This document shows positions 7,335 through 15,700 of a stretch of DNA of 34,091 bases, piece after piece. Position 1 is the stretch's first letter, and each line of letters begins with the position of its first letter. Below the pieces are notes generated by a model, which ran no database searches, was not told the origin of the DNA, and saw only the letters and a program-made list of their open reading frames with translations. The position numbers and the translations under genes were made by a program. This DNA is from UBA6987 sp045617825 (GTDB taxonomy: Bacteria > Bacillota > Clostridia > Lachnospirales > Lachnospiraceae). The stretch spans positions 1 to 34,091 of the forward strand of contig JAZLJI010000074.1 of the NCBI GenBank assembly GCA_045617825.1. The letters run 5' to 3'.

Positions 7335-7363
7335 TTGACATACTGCGGTTTTTGTGGCATAAT
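7335..7363 (+). promoter_or_regulatory. Promoter P2 of the pilin-like gene
   Basis: A perfect TTGACA (7335-7340) is followed after 17 bp by CATAAT (7358-7363), with TGG before the -10 as an extended element. This is the best -35 in the window and should be strong. It fits a pilin, needed in many copies. The predicted start is near 7370. Confidence 0.75.
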
Positions 7364-7381
7364 CAAGCCAAATATTTATTA

Positions 7382-7395
7382 GGTGCTGTGGCACC
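7382..7395 (+). promoter_or_regulatory. Leader hairpin abutting the pilin Shine-Dalgarno site
   Basis: GGTGC-TGTG-GCACC forms a perfect 5-bp stem that ends one base before the GGAGG ribosome site (7396-7400). Located near the 5' end of the P2 transcript, it could protect the mRNA or tune translation. Both roles are inference. Confidence 0.4.
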
Positions 7396-7409
7396 GGAGG
7401 AAAAGAAAA

Positions 7410-7790
7410 ATGAAGATCAATAAAACTCGTATTGCCGCTATGGCCTCCACTGCGCTTCTGTCCGCGCAGATGTTTGTAACTAACGCTTTTGCTGCCGGAG
7501 AGGGCGGAAACGGGATCCCTCAGACCGGCTTTTCCAAGGTAGTCGAGCCCATCATCAACCTGCTGGATCAGATCCTGTGGCCTCTGATCGCCGTAGTCGG
7601 CGCAGTCGGCGCTCTGTACTGCGTGCTGCTGGGCATCAAGTTCGCCAAGGCAGAAGAGCCCCAGGACCGTGAGAAGGCCAAGAGCCATCTGAAGAACGCC
7701 ATCATCGGCTTCGTGCTGATCTTCGTTCTGATGGTCGTGCTGAAGCAGCTCACGCCTGTTATGGCCCAGTGGGTCAGCAACAATTCGTAA
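7410..7790 (+). CDS. VirB2/TrbC-like T4SS pilin
   Basis: The start is ATG 7410 behind GGAGG; frames opening upstream run through the leader hairpin and lack a ribosome site. The 126-aa product has a signal peptide (basic MKINKTR, hydrophobic core, AFA before AGEGG, cleavage about residue 28). The mature part of about 98 aa has two membrane helices (about 53-76 and 96-113) joined by a short charged loop rich in Lys, Glu and Asp. This is the layout of VirB2/TrbC pilins and of the small two-helix proteins next to VirD4 and VirB6 in Gram-positive conjugation modules. It would sit in the membrane as pilus or channel subunit. It has its own strong promoter and is followed by a hairpin, which suggests expression above that of the downstream machinery. 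Confidence 0.8.
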   Translation: MKINKTRIAAMASTALLSAQMFVTNAFAAGEGGNGIPQTGFSKVVEPIINLLDQILWPLIAVVGAVGALYCVLLGIKFAKAEEPQDREKAKSHLKNAIIGFVLIFVLMVVLKQLTPVMAQWVSNNS

Positions 7791-7826
7791 TGCCGCGGCA
7801 TCACGCCGAAGAAGATCTTAAAGCTC

Positions 7827-7860
7827 AGCCTTTGCGCCGGATCTCGGCGCAAAGGCTTTC
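7827..7860 (+). terminator. Perfect 12-bp hairpin after the pilin gene (partial terminator)
   Basis: AGCCTTTGCGCC (7827-7838) pairs exactly with GGCGCAAAGGCT (7846-7857) around a 7-nt loop. Only a short TTTC tract follows, so some read-through into virD4 is expected. This shape suits a pilin gene transcribed more than the genes behind it. Confidence 0.7.
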
Positions 7861-7869
7861 GTGCTATAA

Positions 7870-7897
7870 TTGAAACTCTGTATTATTTGACTATGAT
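7870..7897 (+). promoter_or_regulatory. Promoter P3 upstream of virD4
   Basis: TTGAAA (7870-7875) and TATGAT (7892-7897) are 16 bp apart. A separate TGCTATAAT extended -10 ends at 7870 but lacks a -35 at the right distance. A small CGCCC-TTTC-GGGCG hairpin (7898-7911) lies at the predicted transcript start. The virD4 ribosome site AGGTAGGGA follows. Confidence 0.55.
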
Positions 7898-7929
7898 CGC
7901 CCTTTCGGGCGGCTGACAGGTAGGGAAAT

Positions 7930-9945
7930 ATGTTCAAAAACTTGAGAGATTGGTTCAAAAATGCAAAAACGGCCCAGCTGGCTCTCCTTGCCGCGGCGGG
8001 GATCCTGATCACCGGACTGATCGGTTATCTGCTGAACTCCGTCTTCTCGAGCTTACCTGCCATTTTCGCGGGAGAGGGCATGGACTGGAGCCTGTCCCGC
8101 TTCTTTGAGCCGAAGACCTGGCTGTACGGCATCGCGGTGCTGCTGATCATCGGCTGCATCCTGATGATCAACAGCAGCCGGCTGTTTTCGACCGGCCGGC
8201 GCGGGCTGCTCAAGGGCTCCAAAAACGACGACATCATCAGCGTTCTCGAAAACAGCCGCTTCATGACGGACAAGGAACGCGATAAGAATTTCCCGCCGGC
8301 CTTTTACGAGGATCTGCAGAACGTGAAAAAGGACGGCGTGCCGGTGCGCGCGCTCGTCGACAAACGCGGCAGACTGCAGGTCAACTTCATGTCCGGCGCG
8401 CACTCCCTGGTCATCGGCTCCACCGGCTCCGGTAAGACGACGACCTTCATCAACCCCATGATCCAGCTGCTGGCGGCCACGAACTGCGGCTCCAGCATGA
8501 TCATGACGGACCCCAAGGGTGAGCTTTTCGACCTGCACTCCCGCTATCTGCACGACCGCGGCTACGAGGTGCTGGTGCTCGACCTGCGCGATACCTATTC
8601 CTCCTCCCGCTGGAATCCGCTGGACCCGATCTGGGACATGTACCAGGAATACTGCCATACCGGCGACAATATCGTGGCCCATATGGACAGCATGGCGCAG
8701 TATGAGGACCTCGAAAAGGTCGACGGCGTCTGCGAGGACGGGGAATACTGGTGCGAATGGAACGGGAAGGCCTATGCCAACCTGCACCACTGCGAGGACG
8801 ACATCACCGTCGCCAAGCAGAAAATTTACGACGAAATGTTCGAGGACCTGAACGACCTGGTGTCCGGCATCTGCCCGATCACCAACGACAAGGATCCTCT
8901 TTGGGAAAAGGGCGCCCGCTCCATCGTGCTGGCGACCTGCCTGGCCATGCTGGAGGACAGCGAGAACCCCGCCCTCGGCATGACCAAGGAAAAATTCAAT
9001 TTCTTCAACCTGAACAAGATCCTGACGAACAGCGACAACGACTACGAGGCGCTGAAGCGGTATTTCGAGGGGCGGAATCCGCTCTCCCAGGCCGTGACGC
9101 TTTCCCGGCAGGTGCTGGCGGCGGCCGAGCAGACCATGTCGAGCTATATGTCCATCACCTTCGACAAGCTGACCCTCTTCAACGACCGCGGGATCTGCGG
9201 TCTGACCAGCGCCACCGACATCCACGCGGAGCAGTTTGCCGATAAGCCTACGGCCCTGTTCCTGAAGATCCCGGATGAAAAGGACACCCGACACGGTCTG
9301 GCGGCCCTTTTCGTGCTGAGCATGTATAAGGCCCTGATCAAGGTGGCCAGCGCGCGGGAGGACCTTTCCCTTCCCCGCAACGTCTACTTCATCATGGATG
9401 AGTTCGGCAACATGCCGAAGATCGAGAAATTCGACAAGATGATCACCGTAGGCCGGAGCCGCAAGATCTGGTTCAACATGGTGGTGCAGAGCTATGCGCA
9501 GCTGAACAATATTTACGGCGAGAGCGTGGCCGACGTGGTGAAATCCAACTGCGCCATGAAGATGTTCATCGGCTCCAACGATATCGGCACCTGCAAGGAA
9601 TTTTCCGAGCTCTGCGGCAACAAGACGGTGCGTACCGTCAGCACCTCCGCCGGCACGGGCTCCAAGGAGGGCGACGTCAACGTGTCGAATTCGCTGCAGA
9701 CCCGTCCGCTCATCTATCCCTCCGAGCTGCAGAAGCTGAACAACAAGGAATCGACGGGCAACGCGATCATCGTGACCTTCGGCAACTATCCGCTGATGAC
9801 GAAATACACGCCCTCTTACAAATGTGACTTTTATCAGATGGGCAAAATGGATATGCAGGGCTTCCGGTCCCACGTCTTCCGCGCGGAGGCAGTGGCGTAC
9901 GATATCCTGAAGCGCAACCGCATCGTCCTGGAGGGAGAGGCATGA
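7930..9945 (+). CDS. virD4: VirD4/TraG-type T4SS coupling protein ATPase
   Basis: This 671-aa membrane ATPase would recruit substrates to the T4SS channel. Two N-terminal membrane helices (about 17-38 and 63-82) are followed by the Walker A GSTGSGKT at residues 163-170, preceded by the family's typical SGAHSLVI. Walker B is VYFIMDEFGN at 485-494 (Asp490, Glu491). Further VirD4/TraG marks are TDPKGELF, RWNPLDPI, the KDPLWEKGARSIVLA segment and VVQSYAQL. Between Walker A and the KDPLW motif, in the region corresponding to the all-alpha domain, is a segment with Cys268, Cys275, His286, His287 and Cys288 that I do not know from the family. The gene overlaps the next by 4 nt (ATGA). There is no long C-terminal extension. 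Conjugative and effector-translocating T4SSs both use this protein. Confidence 0.93.
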   Translation: MFKNLRDWFKNAKTAQLALLAAAGILITGLIGYLLNSVFSSLPAIFAGEGMDWSLSRFFEPKTWLYGIAVLLIIGCILMINSSRLFSTGRRGLLKGSKNDDIISVLENSRFMTDKERDKNFPPAFYEDLQNVKKDGVPVRALVDKRGRLQVNFMSGAHSLVIGSTGSGKTTTFINPMIQLLAATNCGSSMIMTDPKGELFDLHSRYLHDRGYEVLVLDLRDTYSSSRWNPLDPIWDMYQEYCHTGDNIVAHMDSMAQYEDLEKVDGVCEDGEYWCEWNGKAYANLHHCEDDITVAKQKIYDEMFEDLNDLVSGICPITNDKDPLWEKGARSIVLATCLAMLEDSENPALGMTKEKFNFFNLNKILTNSDNDYEALKRYFEGRNPLSQAVTLSRQVLAAAEQTMSSYMSITFDKLTLFNDRGICGLTSATDIHAEQFADKPTALFLKIPDEKDTRHGLAALFVLSMYKALIKVASAREDLSLPRNVYFIMDEFGNMPKIEKFDKMITVGRSRKIWFNMVVQSYAQLNNIYGESVADVVKSNCAMKMFIGSNDIGTCKEFSELCGNKTVRTVSTSAGTGSKEGDVNVSNSLQTRPLIYPSELQKLNNKESTGNAIIVTFGNYPLMTKYTPSYKCDFYQMGKMDMQGFRSHVFRAEAVAYDILKRNRIVLEGEA

Positions 9946-10826
9946 AAAGAGCGAGACTGACGGAACTTCTTCTGCTGGCGGCCCTTCTGCTGTGCCTTAT
10001 GCCCCACGCGGCAAAGGCGGCTTCCCTCGGGGGGAGCGGTCTGAAGAACCGCGTCGAGATCGGCAGCGGGACCTATTACGATCCGGCAGCGGGCAATTAT
10101 ATTTACCTGATGGGCAATGCCGAGGTCAGCATGAACGTGCCCTCGGGCATCATCACGAACGATCCGGTCTGCGTATACCTGCCTTCCGGCATGACCTGCA
10201 AGATCTACCGGGACGGGACCCTGCTTTCCGGCTCGGATCCGTCCTGCATCCGGGACGTGGGCGCGTACGTGATCGTATTCGGCGAGAAGCTCGGGTCGGT
10301 GGATTTCACGATCATCGGCGCGGCCTCGGGCAACCTGGTGCGCTACAGCCTGCCGGGGGGCTTTAGGCTCACGTCCCAGAAGCTGGACGGGCAGGAAATC
10401 GCCTCCTCCGGCTACTTTGCGGACTTCAACAAAGAGGGCAGCTATGAGCTCCGCTACGGCTGCGAGACGATCCAGCGCTACTACACGCTGCAGGTGCTGG
10501 TGGACCGCACGGCGCCTACCTTAAGCTTTACGAACCTGGAAAACGGTCACGCCGACGGCCCGGTGGAGATCCTGGGCCGGCAGGAGGGCGATACCGTTAC
10601 CATCGTCCGGAGCGGCAAGGAGATGCCCTATACCGATAAGCTGACCGCGGGCGGGAATTATACGGTCACGGTAACGGACGCTGCCGGGAATTCCAATACG
10701 TACCGGTTCAGCATCAGCGTGTATTACAGCGTCAACGTAGTGACGGTTATCCTGATCCTGGCGGCGATCGCCGCCGGCTTGGTCGTTTATATTGTGATCG
10801 CGAGAAAAAGACTCAGAATTCGCTGA
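9942..10826 (+). CDS. Membrane-anchored extracellular Ig-like protein
   Basis: The ATG overlaps the virD4 stop and has GGAGGGAGAGG before it. The 294-aa product has a signal peptide (MKRAR, Leu/Ala-rich core, HAAKA before ASLGG, about residue 26), an extracellular beta-rich part, and an Ig-like module at about 188-262 (TAPTLSFTN, then GGNYTVTVTDAAGNSNTY), which is typical of bacterial Ig folds. One C-terminal membrane helix (about 266-288) and a basic RKRLRIR tail hold it in the membrane, with its bulk outside the cell. Translational coupling to virD4 argues that it is part of the secretion machinery, perhaps a surface-exposed channel component or adhesin. I do not recognise a named family for the N-terminal 185 residues. 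Confidence 0.8.
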   Translation: MKRARLTELLLLAALLLCLMPHAAKAASLGGSGLKNRVEIGSGTYYDPAAGNYIYLMGNAEVSMNVPSGIITNDPVCVYLPSGMTCKIYRDGTLLSGSDPSCIRDVGAYVIVFGEKLGSVDFTIIGAASGNLVRYSLPGGFRLTSQKLDGQEIASSGYFADFNKEGSYELRYGCETIQRYYTLQVLVDRTAPTLSFTNLENGHADGPVEILGRQEGDTVTIVRSGKEMPYTDKLTAGGNYTVTVTDAAGNSNTYRFSISVYYSVNVVTVILILAAIAAGLVVYIVIARKRLRIR

Positions 10827-10846
10827 TCGGAAAGTGAGGCCCATCC

Positions 10847-12724
10847 TTGTTTGACTGGATAGGAGATGTGCTGGATGGCTTGTTCGGCATTGTGACCGAC
10901 GCGATATCATCGGCACTCGGCAATTTCTTCGGGAAGATATGTTATTACGCGGTGTCCGCGCTGCTGAAGATCGTGCAGGTGGTTTATCAGTTTTTTGAAG
11001 TATTCTCCGGAGGCGACACGGTCGTCTTCCAGAATTCGGACCGGTACCTGATCGACGTGTTCTTCGGCAACAGCCGGATCAATCAGGTCTATTGGGGCAT
11101 GGCACTGATCGGCTTTGTGGTCATCGTCATCGTGACGATCGTGGCCGTGATCAAGAAGAGCTTCGATATCGACGGGAAGGAGCAGCGCTCGCTCGGCGTG
11201 ATCCTGCTGGACGCCGGCCGCAGCGGTCTGACCATCCTGCTGGTCTCCTTTGCCATGACGTCGGTCCTTAACCTGACGAATACCCTGATCGACCGGGTGG
11301 GCTATCTGTTCGGCAACGCGGGCTCCCTGCACGTCCCGATCTCCATGGATTTTTCCGACGAGCAGTATTCCACGATGGCCCGTATCTACAATACGATCGG
11401 CAATTATTCCCTGAATGCCTCCTACAACAGCCGCTATAATCTGAACAGCTGCTACAACGACGTCCGGGAGGATCTGCTGCTCCTTCAGCAGCAGCAGGTG
11501 TTCGACTTCTCCTATCCCAATTCGACCGGTGAGAGCTGGCAGTCCATGCTGGCCAAGCTGGACCGGGCAGGAGACCCCAGCATCGAGCACAGCATAGAGG
11601 TCTACGACGCCTGCTCGGCCACGATCCTGGAGATCATGGAGATGCTGAAGACCAATAAGGCCTTCTATCCGCTCTCAAGGATCGTCAACGAGGATGCGAG
11701 CGCGATGATCAATGAGAACGTTCCCATCGACCGGATCATTTTCCTGATGGGTACCCTGAGCGCCGCCCGCAACAGCCGCTACAATCAGGACCCGCAGATC
11801 ACGGACGGGATCCGCGGCGCCTATTACCGCGGTGACAAGAATATATACAGCTTCGGTCAGGTGACGGACGATTTCAATACCGGTCTGGCCGGCATTTCCT
11901 ATGTGATCATCGCGCTGGCCGCCTGGTTCACTCTGAAAAATCTGTTCACCTGCATCTTCAACTGCATCGCCCGGATCTTCAACCTGATCGGGCTTTATAT
12001 CATCGCGCCGCCGATCGCCGGCCTCAAGCCGCTGGATAACGGCGGCATGTTCAAGCAATGGATCCAGGCCACCACGATCCAGATGTTCAGCATCTTCGGC
12101 TGCATCATCCCGATGCGGCTGGTGATCCTGTTCATCCCCATGATCCTCGACAGCAGCCTGGTCCTTTTCCCGAACAGCATCACCCTGAACGTCACGGCAA
12201 AGGTCGTCATGATCATTGCCTCCATGGAAGCCGCCCAGCGCTTCAGTGAAGTGATCACCGGTATCCTGGCCGGCAACGCAGGTATGGCGGCTATCCGCTC
12301 CGGCGATATGAGCGCGAAGGCCGGAGAAGCCTTCAGCACTGTGGCCAGCGCGGGCGCGGCCATCGGCGGCGCGGCCCTGAGCGGCGCCGGCAAGATGGCC
12401 AAGGGCGTCTGGGACCACTCCTTCGTGGGCTCCAAGGTCAACGGCGCCGCCGCGAGCGTGGGAGATTGGGCCAGCGAGAAGATGGCGGCCCTTTCCAATT
12501 ACAGCAACTTTGCCAAGAAAAACGGCGGTCTGATCGCTGCCAGCTCCAAGTACGGTGACTACCGAAAGAGCCAGATCAGAGAAAAGCAGGAGAAAGAGCT
12601 GCTGCATCGCCGCCAGGAGCGCCTGAAAATGGTGCAGCTGGAAAAGAGCGAGAAGGAGCTCGGCCTGGGGGCCATGGAGCCGGTGGATAAATCTCACGAT
12701 TACAGTGAAGATGACGACGATTGA
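10847..12724 (+). CDS. VirB6/TrbL-like T4SS channel protein
   Basis: Translation most likely starts at TTG 10847, because GTGAGG sits 7 nt before it and the frame opens with FDWIGDVLDGLFG, a common start of Gram-positive VirB6/TrbL proteins. Of the 625 residues, hydrophobic helices appear at about 26-47, 82-104, 118-150, 345-395 (two or more), 407-430 and 435-465. A hydrophilic stretch of about 190 residues (155-340), rich in Asn, Tyr and Ser, lies between the third and fourth helices and is probably extracellular. A charged cytosolic tail of about 160 residues ends with acidic SEDDDD. The family forms the inner-membrane channel. The gene sits between the Ig-like protein and VirB4, as expected for this module. 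The assignment rests on topology and position more than on motif matches. Confidence 0.8.
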   Translation: MFDWIGDVLDGLFGIVTDAISSALGNFFGKICYYAVSALLKIVQVVYQFFEVFSGGDTVVFQNSDRYLIDVFFGNSRINQVYWGMALIGFVVIVIVTIVAVIKKSFDIDGKEQRSLGVILLDAGRSGLTILLVSFAMTSVLNLTNTLIDRVGYLFGNAGSLHVPISMDFSDEQYSTMARIYNTIGNYSLNASYNSRYNLNSCYNDVREDLLLLQQQQVFDFSYPNSTGESWQSMLAKLDRAGDPSIEHSIEVYDACSATILEIMEMLKTNKAFYPLSRIVNEDASAMINENVPIDRIIFLMGTLSAARNSRYNQDPQITDGIRGAYYRGDKNIYSFGQVTDDFNTGLAGISYVIIALAAWFTLKNLFTCIFNCIARIFNLIGLYIIAPPIAGLKPLDNGGMFKQWIQATTIQMFSIFGCIIPMRLVILFIPMILDSSLVLFPNSITLNVTAKVVMIIASMEAAQRFSEVITGILAGNAGMAAIRSGDMSAKAGEAFSTVASAGAAIGGAALSGAGKMAKGVWDHSFVGSKVNGAAASVGDWASEKMAALSNYSNFAKKNGGLIAASSKYGDYRKSQIREKQEKELLHRRQERLKMVQLEKSEKELGLGAMEPVDKSHDYSEDDDD

Positions 12725-12758
12725 TCATTTACCATTTTAGGAAAGGAAGGCTGGCGGT

Positions 12759-15700
12759 ATGCGGCTGATACCCGGAAAAACTAAAGTCCAGATAGAGCTC
12801 TTTAAGGGCGTGACACTGACGGACGTGGTCCTCGGACTGATCGCGGCAGTGGTCTTCGTCTTTGTTTTGGTTTCCGATCTTCCGGGAAAGCTGTACTGGT
12901 CCATCGCGGTGATCCTGCTGGCCGTGCTGCTGCTGGTCCGGATCGACGAACCGAACTACGCCTTCCTGATGCGGATCTGCCGGCATATCGGATACAAGCA
13001 TCATTTCCGCAGGACCGTCTCCGACGCGAAGCTCATCCGGCAGAATGAGGCGGAGGTCGGGCCCGCGGAGGAGCGGGAGCTGAACGAGCTGGAGCTCCAG
13101 TACCGCGCGGAAAATCCGGAGGAATTTGCCGTGGAGGAGGTCCCCGAGGAGCCCGAGGAGACCGCGGCGGAGCGCAAGGCCCGTCTGAAGGCGGAGGCCG
13201 CGGAGCGCAAGGCCGACGACAAGATCCTGAAGAACAAGGAGACCACCAAGGAAGAGGCCGATGCCATCTGGCTGAAGCGGGCGCAGCAGAGCGCGGCGAA
13301 AAAGCAGAGCCGTGCCAAGAAAAAGCAGGCGGACGCGTATCCCATGAAGGAGATCATCGGCTTCACGAAGATCGCCGACGGCTTCATCGAATACGCGGGC
13401 GAATATTTCGGCGCCGTGCTGGAGATCCCGCCGGTGGAGTTCCGCTTCTTCTCGGAGCACCGCAGAAACAACGCGATCGAGAACGCCTTCGGCCGGGTGC
13501 TGCGCGCCGTTCCGATGGATTATTCGATGAATATCGTCAAGCTGGAGCGGCCGGTCCGCTACGAGGATCAGCTGGACGGCGAATACGACCGCATGAACGC
13601 CCTGACGGCGGCCTACGAAAGCGGCGAGCTGACGGAGGAGGAGTACCGGTCCCGGGCCGAGATCCTGATGTCCCGCTACAGCGACGTCTGGAATATCAAT
13701 CATAACGACAAGGTCATCGAGCCTTACTACTATATCGTGCTGTACAACAGCGACCGCTCGCAGCTGAATATGTCGATGGAGCAGGCGCTGAGCGCGCTGC
13801 AGAACGGCGAGATGAAGGCCCGCCGCCTGAACGACAGGGAGCTGGCGCTGTTCCTGAAATACTCCAACGGGCTGGACTTCGACCCCGCGGAGGTGGATAA
13901 GCTGGATCCGAAGGACTACGCGGAATGGGCCATGCCTCATGACGTCAGCTTCCAGCACCGCACGGCGACGGTCGACGGCCTGCTGACCCATAACCTCCGG
14001 GTGCTCAATTACCCGGCGGAGGTCGGCGACGCCTGGCTGGCGTCGGTGATGACGGTCCCCGCCACCAAGGTCGTGGTCAAATGCAAGCCGATGGAGCGCG
14101 ACAAGGCGACCCACCGCATCGACCGCTCCCTGCAGGAGCTGCGCGGCCAGTTCATGGCCACCGGCGTGGATTCCCGCAGGCTGGAGCTGGAGGCGCACAT
14201 CGATACGCTGAGCCAGCTGCTGGCGACTCTGCAGGGCGAAAACGAGGTCCTGCTGGACGTCAATATCTATATCACGGCCTACGACGCGATCCTTACGCAC
14301 AACACCAGAAATACGGAGCTGAAGACCGATCAGTCCGCGGTCAGAAATCTGAAGAAGACAGTGCGCCGCTGCTATTCCGAGCAGGGCATCCGTCTGAGCG
14401 GCATGGACTTCGATCAGGTGAACGGCTTTATCGGTTCCCAGATCAATGCCTGGGACCCCTTTGAGAAAAGCGGCCGGGGCATCCCCAGCAATACGGTGGC
14501 GGCAGCCTTCCCCTGGATCTTCGCCAGCATCTGCGATAAGGGCGGCATCAAGCTCGGCGACGCCGACGGCACGCCGGTCTTCGTGGATTTCTTCCAGCGG
14601 GACAACGAGCGCGTCAACTCGAACATGGTGATCGTCGGTAAATCCGGCTGCGGTAAATCCTACGCCACCAAGTCGCTGCTGGCCAACCTGGCCGTGGACG
14701 ACTCCAAGATCTTTATCCTTGACCCGGAAAACGAATATACCGAGCTGGCCCACAACCTCCACGGCAAATTCATCAACGTGGGCAACGCGACCCAGGGCCG
14801 GATCAACCCCTTCCAGATCATTACCGCGCTGGACGACGATGAGGAGACCGCAGGCAACTCCGGAAGCTATGCGACGCACATGCAGTTCCTGGAGGAATTC
14901 TTCCGGCAGATCCTGCCGGACTGCGACAAGGATTCGCTGGAGTATCTGAATTCCCTGATCGACCGGATGTACATGAACAAGGGCATTTCGGGCGAGACGA
15001 ACCTGAGCGCGCTGAAGCCGGAGGATTACCCGATCTTCGACGATCTGTACGACGCGATCCTTTCGGAATTCCAGGCTACGGACAACGAATACATCCACAG
15101 CATGCTCCGGATGCTGATCAACTACGTGGCGAAATTCTCCACCGGCGGCCGCAACGCGAATATCTGGAACGGCCCGAGCACCATCACCACGGACGAAAAC
15201 TTCACGGTCTTCAATTTCCAGAGCCTGCTGGCCAACCGCAATGGCTCCGTGGCCAATGCCCAGATGCTGCTGGTGCTGAAATATATCGATAACGAGATCA
15301 TCAAAAACCGTGATTTCAACCTGCGGCATCATACCAAGCGGAAGATCGTGGTAGTCATCGATGAGGCGCACGTTTTCATCGACGCGAAATACCCGGCGGC
15401 CCTGGACTTCATGTATCAGCTGGCCAAGCGTATCCGTAAGTACAACGGTATGCAGATCGTCATCACGCAGAACATCAAGGACTTTGTGGGCAGCGAGGAG
15501 CTGGCCCGCAAATCCACCGCCATCATCAACGCCTGCCAGTACAGCTTCATTTTCGCTCTGGCGCCCAACGACATGGACGACCTCTGCAAGCTCTACGCGA
15601 AGGCCGGCGGGATCAATGAGAACGAGCAGGAGGAGATCGTATCGGCGCCCCGCGGCCAGGCCTTCGTGGTCATGTCCCCGCAAAGCCGGTCCTCCTTCAC

